From positions 1 to 7,138 of the forward strand of contig DATDCV010000742.1 of NCBI GenBank assembly GCA_036524155.1: a stretch of 7,138 bases of DNA, given 5' to 3'. The position numbers were made by a program, and so were the translations under genes. Positions 6,631 to 7,138 of the stretch are shown here, one piece after another (within the stretch, counting starts at the first letter, position 1; each line of letters opens with the position of its first letter). This stretch comes from DATDCV01 sp036524155 (GTDB lineage Bacteria > Verrucomicrobiota > Verrucomicrobiia > Limisphaerales > UBA8199). The notes beneath the pieces are model-generated. The model had not been told where the DNA came from. It ran no database searches and worked only from the letters and a program-made list of their open reading frames with translations.

Positions 6631-6728
6631 AGGCTAAAAGCGGGCGGCACGCTTGGAGCGCGGCTGGCCCAGAGCTTTGGTCAGGGCGAAGCCAAAGACG
6701 TTGTGGCGCATGCCGGCTTTGGCGGCGG
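6570..6728. repeat. Imperfect direct repeat, ~42 bp, two copies ~118 bp apart
   Basis: Copy A (6570-6612) and copy B (6688-6728) share AAGACGTTGTG and GCCGGCTTTGGCG in the same order, with a 2-base gap and a few mismatches between. A third partial match, CCGGCTTTGG, lies near 6829-6838. Copy A forms the last codons of the broken HNH gene, so the repeat probably marks the deletion or insertion junction. The spacing and partial third copy suggest a decayed tandem or dispersed intergenic repeat. Confidence 0.65.
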
Positions 6729-6987
6729 CTCTGGTGACTTGGGCTTTGAAGCGGCACAGTAGTTTGCGATTCCCTTGGTGATGAGGGTGCCACAGTCGGC
6801 GCATGACAGAACCGATGGGCCGGGAGGCCGGCTTTGGACGGATTTGCTCTCCGGCGTGCTAGGGGTGGCGCGTCAGTGCAAGACTGGAGGAGCGCAAGGA
6901 CAGCCGGCGCGATGGTGTTCGCGACGGTGCGGGTGGTCTAGGGCTTTTGTGAACAACGCTGTGAATAAGATCTTTTCGAATCTTTAC

Positions 6988-7011
6988 GGGCGGGAAGGCT
7001 TTGTCCCGCCC
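6988..7011. repeat. GGGCGGGA/TCCCGCCC hairpin
   Basis: An 8-bp perfect stem (6988-6995 with 7004-7011) closes an 8-nt loop (AGGCTTTG). A C-run rather than a T-run follows, so on the plus strand it is not a standard intrinsic terminator. It resembles dispersed intergenic hairpins that I recall from Verrucomicrobiota; that recall is not verified. Confidence 0.6.
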
Positions 7012-7022
7012 CCCTGATATAA

Positions 7023-7079
7023 GTGAAGAATGCAAAGTGCAGAATGAAGAATGCGACCCTGACGAATGAAGGATGCAGA
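7023..7079. repeat. Short 21-22-bp periodic repeat, consensus RTGAAGRATGCRRM
   Basis: Three copies of a 14-bp core start at 7023, 7044 and 7066, giving spacings of 21 and 22 bp. Each holds GAAGAATGC or GAAGGATGC. AGAATG is also repeated between copies. Degenerate GAATGAAGAATGC-like tracts are, from memory, common in intergenic DNA of some Verrucomicrobiota. No coding or regulatory role can be shown. Confidence 0.6.
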
Positions 7080-7138
7080 ATGGAGTTTATGAAAAGACGG
7101 AAGCGAACCAGAGCAGGACGGACTACGGGACCACGGAC

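Larger units (their letters stand above)
6631..7138. other. Gene-free repeat-rich right end
   Basis: About 500 bp without a supported gene. Open frames at 6775-7017 (plus) and 6590-6793 (minus) give low-complexity, arginine- and serine-rich products with no recognisable domain. The stretch holds the second copy of the 42-bp repeat, a GC hairpin (6988-7011) and a 21-22-bp periodic repeat (7023-7079). An ATG at 7089 opens a basic frame to the window edge, but 16 codons are too few to call a gene. Confidence 0.5.

Noticed and set aside
5979..6650. Minus-strand open frame of 223 aa
   Set aside because: It is antisense to the end of the DUF262 gene and to the HNH fragment, and its composition is typical of a GC-rich shadow frame.
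1..7138. CRISPR array, tRNA, rRNA or riboswitch
   Set aside because: No regularly spaced identical repeats of CRISPR length, no cloverleaf-type sequence and no conserved RNA motif were seen on either strand.

Overview
This 7.1-kb window looks like a small bacterial defence (restriction-type) gene cluster in a GC-rich genome. Its two outer genes are broken, and dispersed non-coding repeats flank it. There is no rRNA, tRNA or core housekeeping gene, so taxonomy is inference only. The repeat styles (CCCTCTCC-type hairpins, a GGGCGGGA/TCCCGCCC hairpin, and GAATGAAGAATGC-like short repeats) plus an ORF6N protein remind me of Verrucomicrobiota such as the Pedosphaera-type group. I cannot prove this from the window.

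Layout. Positions 1-140 hold five copies, in both orientations, of a 12-bp motif (consensus CTCCGCATAATK); two of them form a perfect 32-bp palindrome, as tyrosine-recombinase or other dimer-binding sites often do. Positions 141-422 hold no credible gene but carry two GC-rich hairpin repeats. At about 423-450 the sequence runs straight into the interior of an ORF6N-domain gene (to 980) that has lost its start and first ~30 codons. A large gene on the minus strand (1111-3126) encodes a fused PD-(D/E)XK-like nuclease and superfamily-1 helicase/ATPase (DUF2075, Schlafen-type). Divergent from it, at 3248-4090, is an Mrr-type (type IV) restriction endonuclease. After a 244-bp gap come two translationally coupled genes: a divergent polymerase-beta-type nucleotidyltransferase-like protein (4335-4985) and a DUF262 (GmrS/DGQQR) protein (4982-6079) that lacks the usual HNH nuclease half. 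Next is the N-terminal part of a COG3440-like HNH restriction endonuclease (6238-6630), which loses family similarity where a repeat region begins. The last ~500 bp hold only repeats and no supported gene.

How the genes may work together. The Mrr enzyme and the helicase-nuclease share a 121-bp divergent control region and can each act alone as anti-invader nucleases. The NTase-like/DUF262 pair overlaps by ATGA and reads as a two-component unit of unknown function. It is the best candidate here for an undescribed system, because the DUF262 sensor/NTPase domain is normally fused to or paired with a nuclease, and here its partner looks like a nucleotidyltransferase. A second unusual signal sits inside the ORF6N gene: a tandem 27-bp, 9-codon repeat in which each unit is a perfect hairpin, and every stem difference between the two units is compensated on the other arm.
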